DNA from: Glandiceps talaboti
Taxonomy: Eukaryota; Hemichordata; Enteropneusta; Spengelidae
DNA: 64,000 nucleotides
Reading direction: 5' to 3'
NCBI RefSeq assembly: GCF_964340395.1
Contig: NC_135549.1
Coordinates: forward strand, 34,716,332 to 34,780,331
Below, piece by piece: positions 50,490 to 62,017 of the stretch (position 1 is the stretch's first letter; each line of letters starts with the position of its first letter). A model generated the notes under the pieces. The model saw only the letters and a program-made list of their open reading frames with translations. It was not told where the DNA came from and ran no database searches. A program made the translations under genes and the position numbers.

Positions 50490-51309
50490 ATGTCATTGTC
50501 AGATGTAGGTAAAGGTAACAAAATGTCATTGTCAGATGTAGGTAAAGGTAACAAAATGTCATTGTCAGATGTAAGTAAAGGTAACAAAATGTCATTGTCA
50601 GATGTAGGTAAAGGTAACAAAATGTCATTGTCAGATGTAGGTAAAGGTAACAAAATGTCATTGTCAGATGTAAGTAAAGGTAACAAAATGTCATTGTCAG
50701 ATGTAAGTAAAGGTAACAAAATGTCATTGTCAGATGTAAGTAAAGGTAACAAAATGTCATTGTCAGATGTAGGTAAAGGTAACAAAATGTCATTGTCAGA
50801 TGTAAGTAAAGGTAACAAAATGTCATTGTCAGATGTAAGTAAAGGTAACAAAATGTCATTGTCAGATGTAGGTAAAGGTAACAAAATGTCATTGTCAGAT
50901 GTAAGTAAAGGTAACAAAATGTCATTGTCAGATGTAAGTAAAGGTAACAAAATGTCATTGTCAGATGTAGGTAAAGGTAACAAAATGTCATTGTCAGATG
51001 TAAGTAAAGGTAACAAAATGTCATTGTCAGATGTAGGTAAAGGTAACAAAATGTCATTGTCAGATGTAAGTAAAGGTAACAAAATGTCATTGTCAGATGT
51101 AAGTAAAGGTAACAAAATGTCATTGTCAGATGTAGGTAAAGGTAACAAAATGTCATTGTCAGATGTAAGTAAAGGTAACAAAATGTCATTGTCAGATGTA
51201 AGTAAAGGTAACAAAATGTCATTGTCAGATGTAGGTAAAGGTAACAAAATGTCATTGTCAGATGTAGGTAAAGGTAACAAAATGTCATTGTCAGATGTAA
51301 GTAAAGGTG
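50490..51309. repeat. 33-bp minisatellite, ~25 copies, open in several frames
   Basis: Units contain ATGTCATTGTCAGATGTA(G/A), then GTAAAGGTAACAAA. Since 33 is divisible by three and no stop is present, one plus frame (MSLSDVGKGNK repeats) and two minus frames run for about 270-330 residues. These are not treated as genes. The array lies in the intron between 45046 and 51491, where exon 3 joins exon 4 cleanly without it, and open frames on both strands come from unit length. Confidence 0.95.
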
Positions 51310-51490
51310 TTCACAGAACAAAAAAGAGCAAAGGACATTAAAGTAGGAGGTAAATATAGGAATTGTGTCAAGTTGCCAACGTCAGATTTTAATCAGATTG
51401 ACATGACAGAATACTTGAATCCAATAACTGCAGTATCTGTATAAAAATATAAAAATAACCATCTGCCATTACAACTTTTTTAATGTACAG

Positions 51491-51633
51491 ATTTACATGC
51501 ATAACAAGCTAATGTTTGCAGACCATATATTCAATGGTTATGGTACAGCCAAGAAGGATTTCAGGGCACAACTGTTGAAAACAGAGAGAGATTATCTACT
51601 TGGAAGATACCTGCCTTCTGATTTCAGATTTAC
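51491..51633 (+). CDS. exon 4 of the C3orf20-like gene
   Basis: The acceptor is aatgtacag|atttac and the donor is agatttac|gtaagt. Phase 0 at entry and two bases over at exit. It reads IYMHNKLMFADHIFNGYG, so the junction makes PGMFLMYIHNKL, then TAKKDFRAQLLKTERDYLL and GRYLPSDFRF. The K/R-D-aromatic helix followed by LPSDF resembles a conserved block I associate with C3orf20-like proteins (from memory, unverified). It starts 182 bp after the 33-bp array ends. Confidence 0.9.
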
Positions 51634-52015
51634 GTAAGTCATGCCCATGTGTGTGTCAATATGTGTCTGTTTGTGTCTGTGTATGTGTTTACCCATGTGT
51701 GCAAGGTTATACCTCTAGAAAGTCAGTTGACTATGTCTTTGCTTTCATCTTGTGATAACTTAAAAGGACTCACTACCTTGGCAGTCAGAACACAAAACCA
51801 GATGTAAACTGAAAGTTTCTAAATGGTTATATGTGAAATGACTCACATTTGGGCAAATCTATCCAAACCTACTTAAAACAAGCAGTCATCAGAGATGACT
51901 CAGCCCCGAAATGGATGTTTACAATGAATTGCAAACAGTCATGGTAGTGTGATGTATTAGATTGTATCAAATATAGCGCCAATGGAGATGTAGCACAGCT
52001 GTATAATTGATTGAA
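51634..52015. other. intron 4, first part
   Basis: Unique sequence with a short TG-rich stretch near 51650-51700. No gene or repeat recognised. Confidence 0.4.
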
Positions 52016-53063
52016 TATTTGCATACAGTTTTTGAATGGTTATATATTTGTCTATTAATCCCATTTGTTATCTTTGCAATTTAAGTCATCATTTTACTGT
52101 TGCTATGGGCATGGTCCTGTTGCTAGGCACATTTGCATACATTTTTTGAATGTTCGCTTGTCTAAAAATTCGTTATCTTTGTGAAATACACCACTGTTTG
52201 GCTGCTGCTATGGGCGTAGTCATGGTTGCTAAGGATATTTGCATACAAAAATGGTTACTCACTTGCCTAACTGATGATGTTGTTATTATTTGACCAAAAT
52301 ACACTGCATTTGATTGTTGCTATGGGTGTGATCATTGTTGCTAGGGCCACAATGTTTTACAGAAAGTCTGCAGAGTAACACTTCTAGTAACATCTCATCA
52401 AGTTTTAGTCTCATTCACAAAGGACATTCTGAGATTCACATTGTTACACCTAATTTGCATATCACCCATGAGATCATTATATGCTTGATATTTCTTCATC
52501 TATACACTCCTAGATGCATCCCCATCAAATTTTAGTCCAATCTACTCAGTAGTTTTGGAATTAAAGACTTTTGACCAAAAAGACACGTTTTTAGGCTTAA
52601 TTTGCATATCACTGAATCAGATGTAATGTCATGAACAGTTCTTCATTGACACACCTCAAAGATCATTCCCACCAAGTGTCAGACTGATCTGCCCTGTAGT
52701 TTTGGAGTTTTTGACCCAAAACACACATCTCTGTAGCATGAATGAACCTGTTTTAATCACATACAGTGTCTATGATTTAATTCAGCTGTGGTAAAAACAG
52801 TGTTTCCAAGCAACCTCAAACAGAGGTTAATCTTGATGCCATTGACATTGCGATGTGAAGTAGCCCATAAAAGATTTAAATAAATGATTTTATTACATGA
52901 AACAAGAACCTTTCATTTCTAAACTGAGTTAAAGCACTTTCACACACCACAAATCATGTTTGTTTTTTTACCAAAAATGCATATATCTGATGCGATTAAT
53001 TTCATTTGAACAATTTCTCATCTACACACCTGAAGTAATGTCCCCACCAACTATCAAGGCTAT
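52016..53063 (-). mobile_element. dispersed module element, copy 4, headless and interrupted
   Basis: On the minus strand it carries the same ~120-bp modules as copy 3 ('atatgcaaattag', 'ctttaattcc'), and three 'agcaacagg/agcaaccatgac' modules between 52016 and 52350. The hairpin and microsatellite head is missing. Homology to copy 3 breaks at about 52728 and resumes at about 52960, which suggests a roughly 230-bp insertion of unidentified sequence. Confidence 0.55.
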
Positions 53064-53319
53064 CGGATATATGGGGTAGTTCATTGGTCTTGTCTTAGAA
53101 CTGAACCAAGTCAGTTCACATAACAAATCAAAATGACTCTAAGTCAGCTAAATTGCATCATATCCCAAAGCAAATTGACATACATTTGTAAGTCATAATT
53201 CATTATCCATTTACTAAGTTTGAAAGAAATCGTCAATGAATGTCCGAGAAATGGCTTCAGACGGACAGAGCCCAATCTATAAGCCACTGTCCCGGACTAC
53301 TACGTCTGGCGGGGGCTAA
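53064..53319 (-). mobile_element. relative of the TTAGCCC hairpin family, decayed
   Basis: On the minus strand it starts at 53319 with TTAGCCCCCGCC, shows a stem-like GTAGTCCGGGAC region, then ATTGGGCTCTGTCCGTCTG, and a body unlike the 16954 copy. The shared start and the GGGCTCTG-(TCCGTCTG) block are the basis for grouping them. Confidence 0.35.
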
Positions 53320-53531
53320 TAAAGGAGCCCAAACCAGCCAAGTTAGGCTAATCCATACCTATGACTTACTACATTACAGTACATTTTGTTCCACAACATT
53401 TGATACCCTGTAATGGTCGACTGGGGTTTCACTGAATAGATTGTACTGATTGTACAGATGACTATTATATATCTAAATTACAGGGAGCTACAAGTTGTGT
53501 GGTGCAGTAATGTTCCAAGTACAGTACAGTT

Positions 53532-53775
53532 GTATACCGTATTGTATATCATATCATACTGTGTAAAGAGAGTATACCGTATTGTATATCATATCATACT
53601 GTGTAAAGAGAGTATAGCGTATTGTATATCATATCATACTGTGTAAAGAGAGTATAGCGTATTGTATATCATATCATACTGTGTAAAGAGAGTATAGCGT
53701 ATTGTATATCATATCATACTGTGTAAAGAGAGTATACCGTATTGTATACCGTATATCATACTGTGTAAAGAGAGT
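53532..53775. repeat. 40-bp tandem repeat, ~6 copies
   Basis: Units start gta(t)a(c/g)cgtattgtatatcat and end with actgtgtaaagagag, with exact 40-bp spacing from 53532. The last copy is rearranged. The array ends only 28 bp before the exon 5 acceptor, so it occupies the expected branch-point region of this intron. Confidence 0.95.
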
Positions 53776-53803
53776 TAACAGTTTAAATATCCTATCATTT
53801 CAG

Positions 53804-53992
53804 ACCATCTCGTGGTCATTCTGGACCAAGATCTGCATGGGGTGGTGAAATTGGTGGTACTGGGGTCAATCACAGGGCCGAGTCTGGACTACCACCAGAA
53901 GTAGAACAGGGTAGAAATCTATCACGAACACCATCAACATCAACACTGGAATCTAAAGATGCACTACCATCAGCTAGACATCAAGACTATCC
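53804..53992 (+). CDS. exon 5 of the C3orf20-like gene
   Basis: The acceptor is cctatcatttcag|acc and the donor is ctatcc|gtaagt. The first base completes Thr, and it ends two bases into a Pro codon. The sequence is Gly/Ser/Pro-rich (PSRGHSGPRSAWGGEIGGTG), then QGRNLSRTPSTSTLESKD, so it is probably a disordered tail after the conserved region. The phase fits both neighbours. Confidence 0.9.
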
Positions 53993-54174
53993 GTAAGTGT
54001 GAAAAAACATTCATTATTAGTGAAGAAGATATTATATTATGTAAGGGTTAGCTGAATAAACTGTTATATGGACACTGCTGGAAGAGTTTTTTCTGGAAAT
54101 AATGGCAAGCCGAGGTGAGCCATTATACCGCAAAAATGATGTTGATGAATATTTAGCAATTAATAATTTGTGTG

Positions 54175-54850
54175 TTCTAAGTTGCTCGTGTTATTCCCAT
54201 CTGTGAAAAGGAAGACACCAGGGAATTTCTGTATTGCCTTTGCTCAGCAAAATTTTCAAAAGAATTATCAATAGGCAAATGAATAATTTCTACCGACACC
54301 AATATGGTTTTAGAAAACAACATAGTCCAAAAATATCTCTGATCAGTCTTTCTCAATATCTTATGGATGAAATTGATAAGGGGGAAAACAACAATGAGTT
54401 TATTTATAGATTTCTCCAAAGCATTTAACACCATTAATCATAATATACTTACTTCAAAACACAAATACTATGGTATCAGAGGTGTACCTCTCAATTAGTT
54501 TATGAATTATCTTACTTTTCGTTCTCAATTTGTTGGTGTAAATGGTATCAATTCTTCAAAACAGGCAATCACATATAGTGTTCTGCAGGGATCAATCTTA
54601 GGACCCACTCTATTATTTGTTTATATCAATGACATAACATTTTCCTCTGATTTCTTTGACTAAATTTACACTTTATGTTGATGACGCCAAATTATTTCAT
54701 GCAAACAAAGAGAAAAGCCATATTATTGATCTAAATTATATGAATAATGAGAACGTCACCAGTTGGTGTGATGCAAATAGATCAACAATAAATTTATTCA
54801 AAACTAACTATTTAATCATAAGAAGTAATAAGACTAAAAACGCGACCACC
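54175..54850 (+). pseudogene. LINE reverse-transcriptase remnant, frameshifted
   Basis: Ordered RT blocks appear in changing frames: ARVIPIC-K-ED near 54182, LLSKIFKRIINRQMNNF near 54237, HQYGFRKQHS near 54296, DFSKAFNTINH near 54410, YGIRG near 54473, QGSILGP...FVYINDI near 54586, and FTLYVDDAKLFHAN, the catalytic D-D box, near 54665. This covers most of a CR1/Jockey-type RT palm with at least three frame changes and a stop. The 3' end passes without a break into the 44-bp minisatellite. Same strand as the host gene, inside intron 5. Confidence 0.88.
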
Positions 54851-57800
54851 GGAACACTGACTTTGAAAGTAATAGGACTAAGATTGAGATCACCAGAACA
54901 CTGACTTTGAAAGTAATAGAACTAAGATTGAGACCACCGGAACACTGACTTTGAAAGTAATAGGACTAAAATTGAGACCACTGGAATACTGATTTTCAAA
55001 GTAATAGGACTAAGATTGAGACCACTGGAATACTGACTTTGAAAGTAATAGAACTAAGATTGAGACCACTGGAACACTGACTTTGAAAGTAATAGAACTA
55101 AGATTGAGATCACTGGAACACTGACTTTGAAAGTAATAGAACTAAGATTGAGATCACCGGAACACTGACTTTGAAAGTAATAGGACTAAGATTGAGACTA
55201 CCGGAACACTGACTTTGAAAGTAATAGGACTAAGATTGAGACCACCGGAACACTAGCCCCGTCTACACGGCACTAAAAATCCTACCTGAGGTAGGATTCA
55301 GGATAGTTTGAAGCCCGTGTAGACGCAAACGTGTCCTGAACCTGTCCTGAAACCGTCCTGACTTAGGACACCTTTGAGAGGTTTCCTGAAACCGTCCTGA
55401 CTTCGTCCTATGTACTGTCAGGACGGAAAGAGCGACATCTACGCCGTAACCTTCCTACGTGTAGACACAAATCTATCCTACCTCAGGTAGGACTTGGGAC
55501 TGCCTGAGGTAGGACGACCTACGTGTAGATGGGGCTACTGACTTTGAAAGTAATAGAACTAAGATTGAGATCACCGGAATACTAACTTTGAAAGTAATAG
55601 AACTAAGATTGAGATCACCAGAACACTGACTTTGAAAGTAATAGAACTAAGATTGAGATCACCGGAATACTAACTTTGAAAGTAATAGAACTAAGATTGA
55701 GATCACCAGAACACTGACTTTGAAAGTAATAGGACTAAGATTGGGACCACCGGAACACTGACTTTGAAAGTAATAGGACTAAAATTGAGACCACTGGAAT
55801 ACTGATTTTCAAAGTAATAGGACTAACATTGAGACCATCGGAACACTGACTTTGAAAGTAATAGAACTAAGATTGAGATCACCAGAACACTGACTTTGAA
55901 AGTAATAGGACTAAGATTGAGACCACCGGAACACTGACTTTGAAAGTAACAGGACTAAGATTGAGACCACCGGAATACTGACTTTGAAAGTAATAGAACT
56001 AAGATTGAGACCACCGGAACACTGACTTTGAAAGTAATAGGACTAAGATTGAGACCACCGGAACACTGACTTTGAAAGTAATAGAACTAAGATTGAGATC
56101 ACCAGAACACTGACTTTGAAAGTAATAGGACTAAGATTGAGATCACCGGAACACTGACTTTGAAAGTAATAGGACTAAGATTGAGATCACCAGAACACTG
56201 ACTTTGAAAGTAATAGAACTAAGATTGAGATCACTGGAACACTGACTTTGAAAGTAATAGGGCTAAGATTGAGATCACTGGAACACTGACTTTGAAAGTA
56301 ATAGGGCTAAGATTGAGATCACTGGAACACTGACTTTGAAAGTAATAGGACTAAGATTGAGATCACTGGAACACTGACTTTGAAAGTAATAGGACTAAGA
56401 TTGAGACCACCGGAACACTGACTTTGAAAGTAATAGGGCTAAGATTGAGATCACTGGAACACTGACTTTGAAAGTAATAGGACTAAGATTGAGACCACCG
56501 GAACACTGACTTTGAAAGTAATAGGACTAAGATTGAGATCACTGGAATACTGACTTTGAAAGTAATAGGACTAAGATTGAGACCACTGGAACACTGACTT
56601 TGAAAGTAATAGGACTAAGATTGAGATCACCAGAACACTGACTTTGAAAGTAATAGAACTAAGATTGAGACCACTGGAATACTGACTTTGAAAGTAATAG
56701 GACTAAGATTGAGATCACCAGAACACTGACTTTGAAAGTAATAGAACTAAGATTGAGACCACTGGAATACTGACTTTGAAAGTAATAGAACTAAGATTGA
56801 GACCACTGGAACACTGACTTTGAAAGTAATAGTGCTAAGATTGAGACCACCGGAACACTGACTTTGAAAGTAACAGGACTAAGATTGAGACCACCGGAAT
56901 ACTGACTTTGAAAGTAATAGTGCTAAGATTGAGACCACCGGAACACTGACTTTGAAAGTAATAGGACTAAGATTGAGACCACCGGAATACTGACTTTGAA
57001 AGTAATAGTGCTAAGATTGAGACCACCGGAACACTGACTTTGAAAGTAATAGGACTAAGATTGAGACCACTGGAATACTAACTTTGAAAGTAATAGGAGT
57101 AAGATTGAGACCACTGGAACACTAACTTTGAAAGTAATAGGACTAAGATTGAGACCACCGGAACACTGACTTTGAAAGTAACAGGACTAAGATTGAGACC
57201 ACCGGAATACTGACTTTGAAAGTAATAGTGCTAAGATTGAGACCACTGGAACACTGACTTTGAAAGTAATAGGACTAAGATTGAGACCACCGGAACACTG
57301 ACTTTGAAAGTAATAGAACTAAGATTGAGACCACCGGAACACTGACTTTGAAAGTAATAGAACTAAGATTGAGATCACCAGAACACTGACTTTGAAAGTA
57401 ATAGGACTAACATTGAGACCACCGGAATACTGACTTTGAAAGTAATAGGACTAAGATTGAAACCACCGGAATACTGACTTTGAAAGTAATAGGACTAAGA
57501 TTGAGACCACTGGAACACTGACTTTGAAAGTAATAGAACTAAGATTGAGATCACCGGAACACTGACTTTGAAAGTAATAGAAATAAGATTGAGATCACCG
57601 GAACACTGACTTTGAAAGTAATAGAACTAAGATTGAGATCACCGGAACACTGACTTTGAAAGTAATAGGACTAAGATTGAGATCACCGGAACACTGACTT
57701 TGAAAGTAATAGAACTAAGATTGAGATCACCGGAACACTGACTTTGAAAGTAATAGAACTAAGATTGAGATCACCGGAACACTGACTTTGAAAGTAATAG

Positions 57801-59351
57801 GACTAAGATTGAGACCACCGGAACACTGACTTTGAAAGTAATAGGACTAAGATTGAGATCACTGGAACACTGACTTTGAAAGTAATAGGGCTAAGATTGA
57901 GACCACTGGAATACTGACTTTGAAAGTAATAGGACTAAGATTGAGACCACCGGAACACTGACTTTGAAAGTAATAGGACTAAGATTGAGATCACTGGAAC
58001 ACTGACTTTGAAAGTAATAGGACTAAGATTGAGATCACTGGAACACTGACTTTGAAAGTAATAGGGCTAAGATTGAGACCACTGGAATACTGACTTTGAA
58101 AGTAATAGGACTAAGATTGAGACCACTGGAACACTGACTTTGAAAGTAATAGGGCTAAGATTGAGATCACTGGAATACTGACTTTGAAAGTAATAGGACT
58201 AAGATTGAGATCACTGGAACACTAACTTTGAAAGTAATAGGGCTAAGATTGAGATCACTGGAATACTGACTTTGAAAGTAATAGGGCTAAGATTGAGACC
58301 ACCGGAACACTGACTTTGAAAGTAATAGGGCTAAGATTGAGATCACTGGAATACTGACTTTGAAAGTAATAGGGCTAAGATTGAGATCACTGGAATACTG
58401 ACTTTGAAAGTAATAGGGCTAAGATTGAGATCACTGGAACACTGACTTTGAAAGTAATAGGGCTAAGATTGAGACCACTGGAATACTGACTTTGAAAGTA
58501 ATAGGACTAAGATTGAGACCACCGGAACACTGACTTTGAAAGTAATAGGGCTAAGATTGAGATCACTGGAATACTGACTTTGAAAGTAATAGGACTAAGA
58601 TTGAGATCACTGGAACACTGACTTTGAAAGTAATAGGGCTAAGATTGAGATCACTGGAATACTGACTTTGAAAGTAATAGGACTAAGATTGGGACCACCG
58701 GAACACTGACTTTGAAAGTAATAGGACTAAGATTGAGACCACTGGAACACTGACTTTGAAAGTAATAGAACTAAGATTGAGATCACTGGAATACTAACTT
58801 TGAAAGTAATAGGACTAAGATTGAGACTACCGGAACACTAACTTTGAAAGTAATAGAACTAAGATTGAGACTACCGGAACACTGACTTTGAAAGTAATAG
58901 GACTAAGATTGAGACCACTGGAACACTGACTTTGAAAGTAATAGAACTAAGATTGAGACCACTGGAATACTGACTTTGAAAGTAATAGAACTAAGATTGA
59001 GACCACTGGAATACTGACTTTGAAAGTAATAGAACTAAGATTGAGACCACTGGAATACTGACTTTGAAAGTAATAGAACTAAGATTGAGACCACTGGAAT
59101 ACTGACTTTGAAAGTAATAGGACTAAGATTGAGACCACTGGAATACTGACTTTGAAAGTAATAGAACTAAGATTGAGACCACTGGAATACTGACTTTGAA
59201 AGTAATAGAACTAAGATTGAGACCACTGGAATACTGACTTTGAAAGTAATAGGACTAAGATTGAGACCACTGGAATACTGACTTTGAAAGTAATAGAACT
59301 AAGATTAAGATCACTGGAACACTGACTTTGAAAGTAATAGAACTAAGATTG
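54824..59351. repeat. 44-bp minisatellite, ~96 copies (4.2 kb plus an insertion)
   Basis: Units contain GGAACACTGACTTTGAAAGT followed by AATAG(G/A)ACTAAGATTGAGA(C/T)CAC(C/T). The first unit (54824-54867) is more diverged (ataagactaaaaacgcgacc) and is still in frame with the LINE RT upstream as SNKTKNATTGTLTLK. This suggests the array grew from LINE coding sequence. Variable sites are GAA versus GGA or GGG before CTAAG, and CCGG, CTGG or CCAG. Confidence 0.96.
55255..55536. mobile_element. 282-bp inverted-repeat element inserted in the 44-bp array
   Basis: The left end is AGCCCCGTCTACACG and the right end is CGTGTAGATGGGGCT, which are inverted repeats with one mismatch. Flanking ACT at 55252-55254 and 55537-55539 is a single ACT in uninterrupted units, so it is a 3-bp target duplication. 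The interior is GC-richer, with repeated CCTACCT(G/C)AGGTAGG palindromes, CGTGTAGAC words and ACCGTCCTGA repeats. A 3-bp duplication fits Harbinger-like elements, but ACT is not their usual TWA site, so the class is uncertain. No coding sequence. Confidence 0.85.
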
Positions 59352-60277
59352 CAATTAGCAATTTCTGTCCAGAATGTGTTACAATTATTAGAGGCTACCC
59401 AAAGTCTTTCATGAATAATACACACTCACAGTTGTTGTTGGCAGAAATCTAATCACATGAGTAACGAAATGGAAGTCATTCACGAACAAACAAACAAACA
59501 AACAAACAAACACAATGGATGTGGAAATAGCTAGCTAGCTATGCATGGAAAGTCGGCATGTGCGATGAATAGTTGGAATGCCAGGAATTATCGATAGATT
59601 GCTCTATCCCAACACAACTTTTACTGTATAAATGCTCAAAAATGAACAATCGTTTAAGGCAAAATCTAAAATAAATGTTTGTTTCCGATAACGTGATTAC
59701 AGAAAATAGGGTAGGTAGTTTAGAAAATATGCAAACAATGCTTTACGATCCGTGAGATTTTGATGAGGTGTAAAAGTAAATGAAGACAATATTGTAAGTA
59801 GACGAAACACGTTATGCAGACCATGCTGTTGTTGTAGTCTAAAAAGACCTACTTTCTCTCTCTGGAGTACAATTTTATAAAAATGACTACAGATGAGGCA
59901 AAGGCATCAAGGTTGACATGGAAATATGAGTGAAGTCTTACCATTTTGCCATATTCAATGCATGTAAAAATGTTTAAGGCCTGGAGCTTAAACTAGGGTC
60001 AGCCGAGTTATCGGAAACACAGTTTGTTTTATTTGGCCAAAGAAATAAAAGCTGTAAATGTAAAAATACCATTTGCAAGTTACTTGTTTGTTGCATGGTG
60101 TGGACTGAGAAAGTGCTACTGATGTAACACTTTTAATACTAGTAATTGTTATAATACACGTACGTACACATGCAATCAGTATGAATTTTAAAATGGACAG
60201 TCTAATTTGTAATGATTTAAAGAGTGATGCTGACACACACACACACACACACATACACACACAGCAACAACAACAGC

Positions 60278-60313
<36 letters not shown>

Positions 60314-61801
60314 AATTTTCACATGGAACCAAAATGTGACTCAGATGAACCATGTTGTAAGGCCTGTGTTCTTCTATTGGGTATCACACTTCCCAAATAG
60401 TTATTTAAAAATAAATTTGATATGATTTGAACTAGACTGAACTATATACTTGTATTGACATTCACATAGGGTTATGTATGTGTACAGATTATGTATATTG
60501 TATGCAAACGTTACTTTATATTGTTTATTTATATTTTCACCTAATATTTCACACATTCACATACTAGAAATCATTCACTGAAACATGCAGATTCAATTTT
60601 ACATGTAGTAAATATTAATTTACTTCTAGTGAAATGTTTTCCTGTCCACTTTCCGATTATCCGAAAGGAAAATTTTAATGACCGCTTCGCAAATTATTCA
60701 GTGGTGGTCAATAGGGTCATTTAGTCATGGTACACATAAATTATCGTTAAAACTTACTAGTTTGGCAAACAAAATTGGGTGAATTTTCCTGGTAAATGAC
60801 AAGGACATTTAAAACACTAACTTATGGGGTAGAAAAATTGGACCGATGATTTCATGATCAAAAAACATCAGATAATGAAATTGTATAGGGCAATGAACGA
60901 CATCTGTGCATGTGGCATCCACTGTCAGCACTGTACCATGAACAAACTGCATAGTTGCTGATCGATGTATAAATGTAGTCAAATTGCTCATTCAACATTG
61001 TCATTGTGATACACACTTCTGAAAAACAATGAAAAAATAACCTGACATGCACAAATTTACAGAAATCTTGAACAATTTGGCTTGCCAAATGTTTATAAAT
61101 GTGACTGTTCACTATTTCCACCCGATTCAATAAGGGAACGATCGGATAACGAAGGCTAACAAACACCATGTACTTTTACATACATACTAATTTGTCTACT
61201 ATACATCCCTCGTCTATTTGATCGTTATAAATCAGACCCGACTTGACGCTGTTTACTAGAAATACCCAACTCCGTGTCTTTTGGGGAAAAAAACAATCAC
61301 AGAAGTAACGGTCATGTTGTGAAAATCACTTTAATTTCAGCAACTGTTAACCAAATATGACTTTGACCCCTTAGAACAAAGCCAATGACGTTGTCTTTCT
61401 ATTGATACGATGATCAGTCAATTTCAAGTACCTTATTTAATTTTTAGGGGTTTTAAACTTGTGATATATCTGCTGTCACCGCGTCACTTGTCTAGCTCAT
61501 TTGCATACGTGTGGTATTCTCTAGCAACACCAGCACACCCACGTATTTGGCTTCCTACTTGAAAAATTAAAAATTGCATCATCTTATTTTCATAAAATAA
61601 AGACTTTCAAAGTAATTTGTTACAATTTTACAAGGTGAAAATAGGAAGTGTATACATCAGATGCACCACAAGTGGATTGGTGTGTTTGAAATGTTTGGTT
61701 TTCTATATTTGGATCTTATGTATGAGGAAATAGTATGTACAACAACTATAGACATGTCACTTTAGGCATTATGTAATTATGCCTTTGTATTTTGATTGCA
61801 G
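59352..61801. other. intron 5, last part: unique sequence with simple repeats
   Basis: It contains an (AAAC)n run near 59486-59511 and a compound (CA)n-(CAA)n microsatellite at 60233-60314, read on the minus strand as TTG/TGT runs. No exon between 53992 and 61802 is needed by phase. Several open frames on the minus strand are shadows of the microsatellite. Nothing else recognised. Confidence 0.45.
60233..60314. repeat. compound (CA)n-(CAA/CAG)n microsatellite
   Basis: About 15 CA repeats with one TA, followed by about 17 CAA triplets with two CAG interruptions. Confidence 0.97.
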
Positions 61802-61949
61802 ACGAGCTGACTCGGCTGCTGAATTCCTATCCATCAGTCTATCACATGGTAGTTACATGTTCAAAGAAGGCTTCCGGCATTCGGCTCCACCCTCACAGAA
61901 GAGAGCACGTCCCACAGTTGACTTTAGAAAGATGGCTACCGTCAAATAA
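61802..61949 (+). CDS. terminal exon 6 of the C3orf20-like gene
   Basis: The acceptor is ttttgattgcag|acgagc. The first base completes Pro, and the frame then reads RADSAAEFLSISLSHGSYMF, then KEGFRHS and a basic tail PSQKRARPTVDFRKMATVK, ending at TAA 61947-61949. A different frame over the same bases stays open to 62055, but only this one fits the phase of exon 5. The basic C-terminus is partly duplicated in the 3' UTR. Confidence 0.88.
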
Positions 61950-62017
61950 CTCTTTGGTGTGCAACAAAACCAAAGTTGACTTTAGAAAAATAGCTAATGT
62001 AAAAGTAACTCTTCACT
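61917..62017 (+). repeat. 58-bp-offset tandem duplication spanning the stop codon
   Basis: The block gttgactttagaaagatggc plus the following ~22 bp (61917-61959) recurs with substitutions from 61975 (gttgactttagaaaaatagc...gtaactctt). The first copy contains the stop TAA. In the second the equivalent position reads AGTAAC. The C-terminal coding end has therefore been copied into the 3' UTR. Confidence 0.8.

Noticed and set aside
50352-51341. 329-residue plus-strand frame (MSLSDVGKGNK repeats) and minus-strand frames of similar length
   Set aside because: The 33-bp unit is divisible by three and free of stops in frames on both strands. Exons on either side splice in phase without it.
59880-59960. 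Small first exon (ATG ... WKYE) or minus-strand exon ending at a GTAAG
   Set aside because: No partner exon, acceptor or homology supports it.
59988-60353. Minus-strand frame with a long poly-Cys run
   Set aside because: Translation of the compound CA/CAA microsatellite.
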